From the NCBI GenBank assembly GCA_034440635.1, contig JAOTON010001945.1, positions 310,001-374,000 on the forward strand: a stretch of DNA of 64,000 nt. The letters are read 5' to 3'. The notes beneath the pieces are model-generated. The model was not told the origin of the DNA. It did no database searches and saw only the letters and a list, made by a program, of their open reading frames with translations. This stretch comes from Lepas anatifera. Its lineage: Eukaryota; Arthropoda; Thecostraca; Lepadidae. Positions 42,776-52,941 of this stretch are shown here, piece after piece. Both the position numbers and the translations under genes were made by a program. Positions within the stretch are counted from its first letter, which is position 1. Each line of letters opens with the position of its first letter.

Positions 42776-44645
42776 CCTTGTGGTTTGTGAGTTATGAACT
42801 GTGAACGACTTGGGCAGTGTTTAAAAAATATATAAATATATAGCTTGTGGGTGTTCTGATAGGATTTATGAGCAGACTGGTTTCTGATAATAACATTGTT
42901 CATACACAGATAATATCCCTTTGATCAGGATTACCAAGTCATTATAGCTTAGCAGATGATAGCGCTACCTGAAACAACAGTTTCCACAGGCGTGTTTGCT
43001 GTCTCGGCCGTCGCCTGTTGACTCGGGGAGGTGACGGCTGCTCCTCTTATGACTGCTCGACCCGCTCGCTGAGCTCTCCTCTGCCATCGCGCTGTGGTTT
43101 CCTGATCGAGGCTGCCTGTCTGAATACGTCTGGCACTTGGCTGGTCGGCCAGATACACTGTCTTCTACTAGTTCAGGCTCACGTTCTCGGCTGCTGATAT
43201 CAATCAGCGAATCCATCGCAGCAGTTGATGTAGCAGCTCGCTTGCCAAACCTGTTTACATGCTTCTTTTGTCTCTCTTCTTTCTAAAGCCCTCTTGTTCC
43301 TTCGCACGGCCTGTTTTGCGTGTGGCATGATACGCTTGCACATCATCCATAATCTCAGCCGTTACCCTGTTATTGATACTTTTAGAATATGGCACTCATC
43401 TTTGCTCTGCTCCTCCATGAGTCTAATTCTTGTCTAACAAGGTGCCCTATGACATACCAACTCACGGTCAGGCTCTTTTGTTTTCTGCAAATATTACCGT
43501 CCGTCCATGTTGAATTTTGTTCAGAGGAAACATAAAACTGCAAGGAGAACATAACGTGAGTTGGATTATGCCGGTATGTGAATTATTCAATGCAACTAGT
43601 GCAAGATGTCTAGTCGTTGGAAGTCGTTGGAAATTTTAGGATTTCATACAACATATTTTCTTCGGTCCTTAAAACCTGGTGACCAATGTCATGTTTGTAA
43701 TAAAATGTTTGCATAATGCCAACCGGTGATTTTTCTGCTGGACCACAACGTTAAAAATTATCAATCCTATCCGTATACGTAACCATATAATTCTCCTCTG
43801 GGCCACAACGACCTCTAAATATGTCGAGGAGACTGGGCTAGACGTCACTGCCTGAAAACTGATGCCCTCTCTTCAGTAAGTAGGGTTACTGCGAGTCTTT
43901 TGGCGCAAATACGGAAGATTCGTCGGTGAAGGCATAGGCGGAGAGACTATTTTACTCGGAGAAGGTGTGTTGGAGGAAGGGACTTCCGCGTTGGTATGGC
44001 CGGGGGTGATTGGCATATCACTTAAATGTTAATAGAGAAACTGGGGGGGGTTGGAGCTGCTGCCAAACTCTGAAAGTTGGGTGCACAGCCACCACCACAG
44101 CCCCCACGGTTCCTGCGTCTATTGATAAAAGGTTATGGTCGGGACTTGCGCAGCGCATATTTGGACATTGCATGCTTAAAATACCTGAGAAACAGTGTTA
44201 ACAACTTCAGTGCTGCTTGAAAACGCTCTTTAAGTGCGTTTATACATCCAATTCGTATTGTTTCTCACCTTCCGTTGCTGTTCATTCCCGGTCCCCGAGG
44301 AAATCAGTATTCCTTACCGTCGGCTAGCGCCATCTTGAGAGCCAGTGAAACTCAACTAAAGCGGAGATAATAGCAAAAATAACCGTTATTGTGAGTTATA
44401 ACAACAAAACAGCGAATGGAACACCATGAACCAAACTACCAACCGTGCATTTTTGCACCTCGTTGTGTAGGGTTGATGGTGAGCCAAAAAGTGGATAATT
44501 GGGCAAAATGAAAATCTTCAACTCGGTGGGCCCGTTTTTCGAAATTGCATTTCTGATGAGTGCATCGTAATCAGCACCAAAAACGCATCTAATGAACAAC
44601 GATCCGTTACTTTCCGGAAAAACCTAATCGACCGCTACTGAAGCA
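42776..44645 (-). repeat. Right arm of the giant inverted repeat (about 1.87 kb)
   Basis: This is the reverse complement of 40858-42672. It contains the same gene-like words (DSVSGRPAKCQT and QRRAQRAGRAV on the minus strand between about 43216 and 42960, and ATGGACGGACGGTAAT at about 43490-43505 preceding a GTGAGTT). The outer edge near 44645 is fuzzy, and weaker similarity may run further. Confidence 0.85.
42949..43216 (-). pseudogene. Gene-like sequence in the right arm (unidentified)
   Basis: The minus-strand frame from 43216 reads MDSLIDISSREREPELVEDS and then DRQPRS. A frameshift follows and the downstream part reads ETTARWQRRAQRAGRAVIRG from the neighbouring frame, with CAG|GTAGC at the end. 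It parallels 42233-42478 of the left arm. It is unrecognised and broken. Confidence 0.4.
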
Positions 44646-44834
44646 TATTGACAAAGCAATGTCTCGCCGGCATTTTATTGTTTTTTAAACGCATTTTGTC
44701 AAAGTTATTCGAAGCTCGGCTTTTTGGATCAAAGTCTCACTAAAGTAACAGGGGACTTGACATGGAGACCACGACCCCACCCTCCGAACAAGCGATTCCC
44801 GCAATGACGGGCTTATTGGGAAACTGATGCTTAA

Positions 44835-45724
44835 CACGCGCACTGGAGGGGGGGCTCGGAGGCCCCCCACCTGTTTTTCCGAGGTGTCCGGAGAACCGCT
44901 CATAGCCGAAACACGATACTTTGCCACATTAAACAGAATTTAATAGCGCGTCGATTGGTGAAGATTTTTTGAAAATCGGTCGACAATTTTTGGACTTATA
45001 GGCTTTTGAAGTCAGACCTGCATTTTGAGATCGCCGTAATCGCGCGGTCGGACCAGTTAGCTTGCATTGGAGACCGAGTGGTGAAGTCATAACACCATAT
45101 AACCGGGATTATATGTCAAGGTCACCTCACATGAATGTCAAGGTCAAAGGTCACAGGTCAAGGTCATATCTGCACTTTCAAGGTCACTGACCACAGTGCT
45201 TCCGGTCAAATGACGTTACCAGGTCTGACGTACACTATGCTATGACGTCATCGATAAGGTACCCCAATACCAAGGTCAAGGTCAAAGGTCATTTGCAAAG
45301 GTCAATCCTCATTTCCCGCCAAACAGTGGCTATAGTGTTAGTCAAAGTGTACATTATAAGTAGTATGCTATATTGTGACCTTACAGGTCAATGACCTTGA
45401 CCCCAAAATTGAAAGGAAGGCTCTTTGAGACCTTCTCTATATGACCCTGGTCCGCCTTTAGCTTATTCCCGCCATTTTCCCGCATAATCACGGCATTTAC
45501 CGGTCGGTCCCCAGCATGGCCAAGTTTTGACCTTTATGACCTCGTTTGACGTTGAAGATAATGACCTAGGTCAATAAAAATTGGTCATGATGTAGATCAC
45601 CATAACCCCCACCCACCTCTCAAATTTAGTTTTTCTATGCATCTTAGTTTCCGAGATCCTAGGGGGGCCTAACAGGACCCCCCTCCAGTGCGCGTTAGTG
45701 CCAGACCCCCCTCCAGTGCGGGTG
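44835..45724. mobile_element. TTAA-flanked AGGTCA-rich element, 890 bp, complete
   Basis: TTAA flanks both sides (44831-44834, 45725-45728). The termini are CACGCGCACTGGAGGGGGG and, inverted, CACCCGCACTGGAGGGGGG. A second inner copy of the terminal word is found at 45681-45700, as in 9057-9897. Half-sites cluster between 45115 and 45590 (for example TCAAGGTCAAAGGTCA). It lies about 0.44 kb downstream of the EMG1 stop codon. Confidence 0.83.
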
Positions 45725-45728
45725 TTAA

Positions 45729-46168
45729 CATCCCACAAAGCGCAGGGACAGCCGCCCCGCTCAGGTCACCACCAGCTCCAGTCAGTTTCCAGCCAACCTA
45801 CGACGCGTAAATATTGTGAGACGGAGCGTCTCAGGGGAATCATTCCTAAACCTTCACCAAGGCACTGCAACTGCACGGCTTTCTGGGCAGCGGACCGGAG
45901 TCCACTCTACCAACCAATCTACCGGGCCGGAGAATTTCATTTGAACTCTTCAAACAGGACACTGATTTGGTTGTTACAGCAACAACGTTGTATCTGTAAA
46001 CACAGTTTATATGCGAATCGGAATTGGTTCGCAACCCTGCTCGCACAGCAACGATGAGAGATGATCCACAAGCATATGACATGATACAACCGACGGTAAA
46101 TGTCGAAGATGAGCTTATTCGACCATTAACGTTCCCTAACCTTTCACACCCGGTTGTTTCCCATCCCT
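45729..46168 (-). other. EMG1 3' flank, no other gene
   Basis: This is the region after the EMG1 stop. I do not see a minus-strand AATAAA in it and no poly(A) run, so neither a clear polyadenylation signal nor a retroposition tail can be named. Confidence 0.5.
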
Positions 46169-46876
46169 CTAAAGCACTCCCCACGCTTCCTCAAATCCGT
46201 CACACAGCTTGGAGCACGCGAGAGCACCCGATAGCGGGTAGCTAGATATACTCCAGAACTCCTCCAGGTAGTCCGAAGTCACCTTCCCGTGCGCCATGGC
46301 GCCGACAACTACAGCGATGGGACCATCAGCCGGCGCCAGCTCGCGTGGTCGCACCACCTTGGCAGCACTGAAGGAGAAGCCTACCTTGCGGACGCCCACC
46401 GGGAGGTGATCCGTCACGGGGTTCTTAATGACCTTCATCAACTTCATGTTACCGTCCTCAGCACGAATCGACATCTTATGCAGCAGCTGCACCATCAGGT
46501 TGCAAAAGCGGCGGAACGTGCGCGGGATACGCGTCTGCGGGTTGATCTCGATCAGCACGTTCTTCTCCGTGTGGATGTAGACCTGCAGCAGGCCAGCGCG
46601 GTTGAGCGGACTGTCCATCAGCATCAGAAGACACTGGTGCGCAATGTCGGGCCGGCTGGAGCCGATGTCGCGGCCATTCTTGCGCAAGAAGCTGGCATGG
46701 TCGTCACTATTCAGCAGCTCGAAGTTGCGGCCGATCTTCACTGCTTCCAGCTGGGCATGCTCCAGGATCACGATTAGCCGGCGCTGCTTGCTGGCGGTGA
46801 GTGAACTCTGCGGCGTCTCCTGGGGCGCCAGGTCTCTCTCCGGGTCCTCCTCGTCCAGACGACGCTTTTTACCCAT
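46169..46876 (-). CDS. EMG1: EMG1/NEP1, 18S rRNA pseudouridine N1-methyltransferase
   Basis: This open frame of 235 codons uses the ATG at 46876 (context ATCATGGG) and gives MGKKRRLDEEDPERDLAPQE. An ATG 13 codons upstream would add a Cys-rich leader and probably lies in intron. The family (human about 244 residues) is a SPOUT-class nucleolar methyltransferase that modifies the hypermodified pseudouridine in 18S rRNA and assists 40S assembly. A basic low-complexity leader is followed by the conserved core: RRLIVILEHAQLEAVK, LLNSDDHASFLRKNG, RPDIAHQCLLMLMDSPLNRA (the signature), VLIEINPQTRIPRTF, RFCNLMVQLLHK, LMKVIKNPVTDHLP and VGAMAHGKV (cofactor-site glycine region). The end is ISSYPLSGALACSKLC. 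No stop or frameshift is present and the length is normal, so it looks functional. The absence of introns in the coding part is notable, because vertebrate orthologues are split. It is the only confident host gene here. Confidence 0.96.
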   Translation of the reverse strand: MGKKRRLDEEDPERDLAPQETPQSSLTASKQRRLIVILEHAQLEAVKIGRNFELLNSDDHASFLRKNGRDIGSSRPDIAHQCLLMLMDSPLNRAGLLQVYIHTEKNVLIEINPQTRIPRTFRRFCNLMVQLLHKMSIRAEDGNMKLMKVIKNPVTDHLPVGVRKVGFSFSAAKVVRPRELAPADGPIAVVVGAMAHGKVTSDYLEEFWSISSYPLSGALACSKLCDGFEEAWGVL

Positions 46877-46915
46877 GATAACAACAGAGATGCGTCTGCA
46901 ACAGGGACAGAGCAT
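46877..46915 (-). promoter_or_regulatory. Putative splice acceptor just upstream of the EMG1 start
   Basis: On the minus strand CTCTGTCCCTGTTGCAG ends at 46896 and is followed by ACGCATCTCTGTTGTTATC and the ATG. A pyrimidine-rich tract plus CAG at 20 bp before the start suggests a 5' UTR intron whose last exon begins at 46895. This is a visual call only. Confidence 0.4.
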
Positions 46916-46919
46916 TTGT

Positions 46920-47740
46920 AAAATATTATGGCACGCAATACGTACAGCAACACTCGTCTATCGCCATCGGAAACCGACATTATTATTATTTTGCTACTAT
47001 ACTACTATATTTTGGTTACTTTGTGGGGTATACGGGCTAACACCTCCGTTAGAAACATTTGTAGTAAAATGTTGGGCAAAACGAATGGCGATAAACGTAC
47101 TTCCGAAGGGCAGCTACACGCGAGCTACTTGGCTGGGAGTGGATTGAACAAGTCTGTTTATATCACATGCAAAGCCCCAAATTAATACTGATTGAACAAC
47201 ACATTAGGTCTGAATTGAAGCAAATTTACATCTACCTTCACGTTTTAAGTCCGATTCGCCTGTAAACAACGCATATTTCCACAATTCACAAACGCTATTG
47301 ATGATCTTTTGTAATGTTGTGTAGTTAGTTTGATTATCTTTGTGAAATCAGTTTGATGTGCAAGAATAAACCAAAAGCCATGTTTGGTGTTAAAAATATA
47401 TCGTTTAGAACTATACCGGCGTTAGACGTCGTCAATCTCATAATTTTGATTGCAATAAAATAAATTGCTTATCGGCGCACTCGGGAGGAAATAGTTTAAT
47501 TAAATCACTTTATGCCTCTTTTTATAAAGCATTGAATTGTTATCGCAAAGCAATAAAAACAATTTTAGCAATAAAACAATTCTAGCAATAAAGCAAACCT
47601 TTTATCATAAAGCAATCTCGCTTGACTTTCATCCATTTTAGTTCGAGTCTAGGTATACAGGTTGGTATTTAGTACGAACATAACTTGCGTGATCGTCTGA
47701 GTTTTGCCTTCTTCATGCACTATTGATTGGTGTCTATCGT

Positions 47741-47804
<64 letters not shown>

Positions 47805-48785
47805 CGAAGCCGAAATGCACATTGAGTTTTGGGGAGGGGGATGGGTTGGAAAGGAGGGGAGAGGGCGTCGAAAGGATATGGTCGTTGTAAACTGTTGTGG
47901 TGTCATTAGCTATGCATTGGTTCTTATTAGCACTTCATAATCACATGTAGGACTGTAGCTAATATTATATTAGTTGGAATATTTCGTGATCGCTCACGAT
48001 AAGTGTTGAACGAATGTTTGGTAGTTATAAGCAGCAGAATCACTGTAAGAAATTCGTCGGTGTGGTCTGTAGGGTAAACGCTGATACTTCAGAAGAACAC
48101 CCGTTGCTCTTGGATTCGGCTTATTGTTCAGTTTGTTATTATTATGAATGATGATGATGACTGATAAAATTATGTATGGTCTTGTGAAATATATGCACAA
48201 CTGAAAAACACCTTGAACGTCTCGATGTTGTTTTAGTCTTGTGGAGACTTCAATGCCACAGTAGTTTTGGCGATTAAACTGATAACAACATAGATGGCAT
48301 GTGCTTTGGCTATGTTGTCAAAGGTACGATACTGCTTAATCTGTGCAATATCTACGGTACTGAACCAAGAGACGCTATTTTTCCCACATAAAAATAGGGT
48401 TATTTCTGTTTCTCTCACACAATGACTCTAAACACCTGGTGTAAATTCCGACAACAGCACAGATGACAGCATTAAAACTGTCAGAGTAATGTTCAGACAG
48501 TTTTTTCTCTCGAAAAAATGAAGAAATAAGGGCGAAATATATGTAAAACATGCATTTCACCACTTACTTTTATGTCCCCTTTGGCCATGTTAAACTCGAG
48601 CAAGGCAGAGACACATGCAGGAGTGGTACTTTGTACCAGCCAGTGTTCGGCTAGCAATCTAAAATGGAGGGTGCCAGAGTGATCAGTGATGTGGAGCACC
48701 ACAACAATATATGAGAGACTGCCTCCACCCAATCTGCCTCCAGTATCGCCCCTAAGTAAGTACAGCTAACATAACAAGACTTGTG
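46920..48785. other. No gene recognised; (TA)n microsatellite inside
   Basis: This is AT-rich sequence upstream of EMG1. It may hold a 5' UTR exon and promoter, but none is identifiable. A pure TA run occupies 47744-47802 (59 bp). The frames at 47649-47940 are its IYIY translation. Short AGCAATAAA-type repeats occur at 47550-47600. Confidence 0.6.
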
Positions 48786-48960
48786 CCACACAATAACTCG
48801 ATTTAGCGACATTGCCTGCGGCACACCTAGTCTGTGGCGCCATCTTTCATCTTCATTGGCCTCAGCTTTGCCAGCCGTCATCACCAGCAAAACCTGGACC
48901 TCCAAAGGACTCGCATCCGTTCGCTTCGCGAGCGTACTGCCTTGATCCGCGAGCATTGCA
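48786..48960 (-). repeat. Dispersed repeat, first copy (about 170 bp)
   Basis: Its reverse complement matches 59459-59608. Shared landmarks are TACGCTCGCGAAGCGAAC against TATGCGAGCGAAGCGAGC, GAGTCCT, GCAAAGC[T/C]GAGGCC and GGCGCCACAG[A/G]CTAGGTG. No protein, TIR or tRNA-like head is evident. The class is unknown. Confidence 0.6.
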
Positions 48961-49209
48961 GTTTCCCTAAAAATTTTTTCCGAAGTCTCGCATATATTTA
49001 GCAAAACACGTCAAAGCGGATGCTCATCACTTCACGTCGTAACAAATTACTGCGTCCTTCATTCACTACACGCTCTGTCAGCACAGGATAATCGATGTGT
49101 CACCCCCCCCCGCCCACCTCCCCTGCACGTTCAAGAACCCTTCCTTTCCACATCGTATCAAACAAAACAGACAAGTCCAGTTTGTCAGTGTTCGGGTTTT
49201 CTCAATAAT

Positions 49210-50110
49210 TTATAACACAAGTTGACCTTGTTCTCCAAGAAAGGGTGCCCATCTCCGATTAAACTTGGCAATCTGCCCATTTTTTGTTGCACTATATTCT
49301 TCCATTTTGAAATTTTTGGCAAGGATTTTCATAAAAGCGTCGATTCTGATTTGACCACCACTGAAATATTGATTAGCAATATATTGTTTAGCAATTAGAA
49401 CGATGAAGTTAACGACATCCAAGGTCGACAGAGAACCAAACATTACATTATTGGCGTTGAGAATGAACTTGTGGGGGGCTGATAGGTTTTTATTCATTTT
49501 TAAAGTCATTGCATCCCAAAAGTATCGAGCATCACCGCATTCCAAGAAAAGATGCTGCGTTGTCTCAACTTCGCCACAGTTGCTACAGAACGGGTCTGGG
49601 ACAACATTTCTAATACACAAGTAACGTCTGGTAGGAAAGTATCTATGTATTAGTCTAAACTGAAGAGATTGAAGCTTTGTTGAACTGGTTATTTTGAAAG
49701 GCATTTCAAATATTTTACGCCAATATTTCCCAAAGTTGGTTCCTTCACCTTGCCATTTTCTTTGAGCATTAGGGGTTATGTCTTCCAGCCATCGAATGGA
49801 AAAGAACTTTGGCTTTATGTGTTCGAAATTTACATCTACCCCTCCTATATTGATCAAATACCCTACCTCACGTTCTTCAGGTTTCAACGCTGCAGTTCCC
49901 GTTATCATCCTTCTCCACTCTAGTGGAATCGCTTGATTCCAAGCATAATAGGTCAGGGGATCAACGCTTACCGCTGGATAGCGCTCTTTAAATCGCTCAA
50001 AACTCATGTGCCGCCCTTCGTGATAAAAAATCGTCAATCAAATTCAAACCTTTTTCATATACCCTACGGCAGAATAGAGATTGTCCCCCCACATTTATTG
50101 CTGAATTATT
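49210..50110 (-). pseudogene. L1/Tx1-type LINE ORF2 C-terminal fragment
   Basis: A minus-strand frame from about 50037 to a stop at 49210 gives about 275 residues with LSFEEF-like MSFERFKERYP, WRKIFEMPFKITSSTKLQSL, QFRLIHRYFPTRRYL and the zinc motif CSNCGEVETTQHLFLEC followed by W. This is the zf-RVT domain typical of the C-terminus of L1- and Tx1-like LINEs. Upstream of a poly-T stretch near 50030 the same protein continues in another frame (INVGGQSLFCRRVYEKGLNL), so there is a frameshift. The reverse transcriptase and endonuclease are missing by 5' truncation. No ATG start is expected; the frame opens at a TTG. Confidence 0.8.
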
Positions 50111-50164
50111 GCAGTTTCCCTAAAATGGTGTTTTGAAGTGCCCCCCAAAATACTGATGGCAGCC

Positions 50165-50410
50165 CTACAGCAGGCCTTTGAAAATACGTAGATCATATGC
50201 GGAAACCACTTCTTCAGGCAGGGAGTTACACACCTGTGCACACCTCAGGGAAAACAAATGCTTTCTAATTTCAGTGTTGGGCCTCTGCAGAAATATTCTG
50301 TGGCAGTGGCCCCTGGTCCTAGAATGGACAGGCAACGCCCTGAAGATCTCATTGGATGTCAAGCAAGACTTTCCATTAATCATTTTGCATTGTATCATAT
50401 CAGCACACAT
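50165..50410 (-). pseudogene. CR1-like LINE ORF2 extreme C-terminus
   Basis: The minus-strand frame includes HSRTRGHCHRIFLQRPNTE, then RKHLFSLRCAQVCNSLPEEV and ending DLRIFKGLL. The TRGH...R...F..R...WNSLPEEVV...SL..FK layout is characteristic of the last domain of CR1/L2-like proteins (the usual Trp is Cys here). It is a short 3' fragment. Confidence 0.65.
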
Positions 50411-51837
50411 AAGTCAACCTTGTACAAAATATAAGTCAAAGATATGGAATGAGTGAATGAAATGAAATGAGACAAGGCAGTGAAATCGTAACAGTTCCAA
50501 TTTATTATGCAGTCAAGTTTAATGGGTAAATTCCAACTTGCAGATTCCCGTGATGTAGCATTTTCTATAGAAAATCTTGTGCTTCCTGACCCATAGTCTC
50601 TTACTTTAGCCAAGTTGACAAATGGTCCATTGTGTAGTTCGAATGAAAATTTGGTCACTTTCAGAGCAAACCCAACACAGAAGTGCTGTCATCTTGCTGC
50701 CTAGGTACATGTATGCAAGTGAATTCAATACAGTTTGTTAAGCCCACCAGAGCTTGTAATACCAATATGTCAACGTACAAACCAGTCTGTCTGCAGAACA
50801 TAGAAAGCTCCCGTGCTAAAAAAACAACTAGGACGGACCAGTGTCTCTATTGCTTCAGATCGGACCGGCGCAGCAGCGGCGACGAAACATGGTGGTGGCC
50901 TTGGTGGTGGCAGCGACGTGGTTTGCGACGAAGCTCGGCAATTATGATCAAGCAAAACTGGAAACGCTAACATCACTTTCTGATTTGCTCAGTAGTGATG
51001 GCTTTTCCGCAAGCACAAATCAACATTTGAGTATTGCAAAGTTAGTAGCCTAATTACCACTAATATGCATAAAGAAAAAGTAACTAATAGTATATCACGT
51101 GGTAAGAAACATAATACATTACAATTTGTCTAAGAATTACGTGGAAGTCAGTGAAGCATAAACGGTCAATACATCTAAGCCAGGGGAGAGACTTTCTGGT
51201 CCCGCGGTCCCGGCGCCACAGTGGGCAAAGTATGGCATTTTCGACGAGATCTCGTCGGTGCGAGTGGCCTTTAAGACAGCAGCAACTGGTGTGAATTTTA
51301 CTACCCTGGTGCGAATTTCCGAGCTGGTGCGAGAGAGGGAAAACTGAAAAACAGCAAAATCATGTAGGAGGAGGGAAAAGTGAATAAAACCAAGTGGCCT
51401 GAAAGCAATTGCGCTGATTAAGCTGAATCCACCACATTTGCTGCAAACTATAAGTTCTTGAATTTAAGTTTTGCATACTGACAGGTAAATTTGAGGTATG
51501 AAAATGGTCCAAATTAGAAAGACAGCAGTTCTAAAGAGTTCCATTACTTATTGTTGGCTTTTGGTAGAACATAAGCTTTGCATGAACAAAAACTTTCATC
51601 AATAATTATCAAAGGATGGCTTCAAATTGCTGTGCCCCCAACTCTACTGCGCTGTCAGGCGTAATGATACAGCGGAGTTGTGCTCTGTGCTGCAGGTGCA
51701 GTCATAATTTAACCAAGCCGATTCCAGCGAGCAAGATATCCTTTAAATATTTTAGTAAGCCTTTGTATTAAGAGAGCATAAACGGTTAATTAATAAACGA
51801 TTAATAAACGGTTAGTAAGAGAGCATAAACATAAACG
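50411..51837. other. No gene recognised
   Basis: There is no supportable gene. Just before the next LINE, at 51768-51838, the words ATAAACGGTTAA and ATAAACGATTAA recur as short degenerate repeats. Confidence 0.55.
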
Positions 51838-51839
51838 GG

Positions 51840-52592
51840 TCTGGCTCTTCAGCTTCTGACTGGGTACATGTCATCAGTGGCGTCCCGCAGGGCTCAGTGC
51901 TGGGCCCCGTGTTGTTCCTTGTCTATATCAACGACCTGCCGGACACCATCACCTCAGGCATCAAAATCTTTGCGGACGACACCAAGCTCTATGCCAGAGC
52001 CGACTCCTCCACTCTTGTTGCATCCCTCCAGGCGGACCTGGAAAGGGCACTGGATTGGTCCTCCACTTGGCAGATGCCCTTCAACTTAAGCAAATGCGGC
52101 GTGCTCCACTTAGGAAACAACAACCAAGAGCACAGTTACGAAATGGACGGCGGAAAAGTTCAGGCACAAGAGGTTGAGAAGGACCTGGGAGTTCTTGTGG
52201 ATAGAGACCTGAAATTTCGACGCCAGGCAGCCACAGCAGCCTCTAAGGCATCCAGAGTACTAGCGATCATGAGGAGGTCTTTTGCCAACATCGATACTTT
52301 CACACTTCCGCTACTCTACAAAACTATGGTGCGCCCACTGCTCGAATACGGAAACTCTGTCTGGGGACCATTTAACAGGGCAGATCAGAGGCTTATTGAA
52401 AGGGTCCAACGTCGAGCCACCCGCATGATACCATCCCTGAGACGACACTCGTATGTTGACAGACTGCGTGCACTCAATCTACCCTCCCTCTACCATCATC
52501 GACTCCGGGGGGACATGATAAGAGTTTATCAACTCTTACATGGCGCCATCGATCAGAACTACACCCAGTTCTTCCATCTTGATGGCCGATCT
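51840..52592 (+). pseudogene. CR1-like reverse transcriptase, left half
   Basis: The frame opens SGSSASDWVHVISGVPQGSV without a start codon (motif B). Motif C follows as IKIFADDTKLYA, then NLSKCGVLHLGN, VEKDLGVLVDRDLKFR, YKTMVRPLLEYGNSVWGP and RVQRRATRMIPSL. It ends at FHLDGRS at the insertion point. A few Cys codons and a stop at 52634 come from the inserted element. Both catalytic Asp residues of motif C are present, while motif A is lost. Confidence 0.87.
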
Positions 52593-52620
52593 TGTTGTTG
52601 TTGTCGTGTCCCTCCAGCCG

Positions 52621-52941
52621 CTAACGCGGTGTAGCCATGCGGCTCTGGAGGGCCCTGCTGGCGGCCGCCAGGGCCGCCACGACGTCGCTTCTCCGGACTT
52701 CCTCATAAGACGGGGATATGGTCCCCGTCAGTCGGTGTCGGGTCCCCATCAAGGCGGGGCACCGCCGGAGCACGTGCTCCGGGGTGTCAGCCTCCTCCCG
52801 GCAGATCGGGCACCTTCCTGCGGGACATGCCGCTGAACTGCAGGCCGCGCAGTCACGGGAGGGGCTTCTTCCAATCCGGTGAAGATACTGGTTGGATCCG
52901 GACCAGTGTCCGGCACGCAGCTGGTGTACCTCCACCGCCAC
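52621..52941 (-). pseudogene. Ingi-like LINE ORF C-terminal zinc-binding region
   Basis: After a frameshift near 52945, following RNase H, the minus-strand frame reads VEVHQLRAGHWSGSNQYLHR, then C-x2-C-type CAAC and CPICREEADTPEHVLRRC, ending with SRALQSRMATPR and a stop at 52621. The CPxC...H...C knuckle is typical for the end of these ORF2 proteins. Confidence 0.8.

Noticed and set aside
46169..46876. EMG1 as a processed retrocopy
   Set aside because: There is no poly(A) remnant or flanking duplication and the frame is undamaged. A splice acceptor-like site lies upstream. Single-exon structure alone is not enough.
46289..47147. Plus-strand frames of 162 and 181 codons overlapping EMG1
   Set aside because: They are antisense to the highly conserved EMG1 frame and have no recognisable domain.
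47649..47940. Open frames with long IYIYIY stretches on both strands
   Set aside because: These are translations of the TA microsatellite at 47744-47802.
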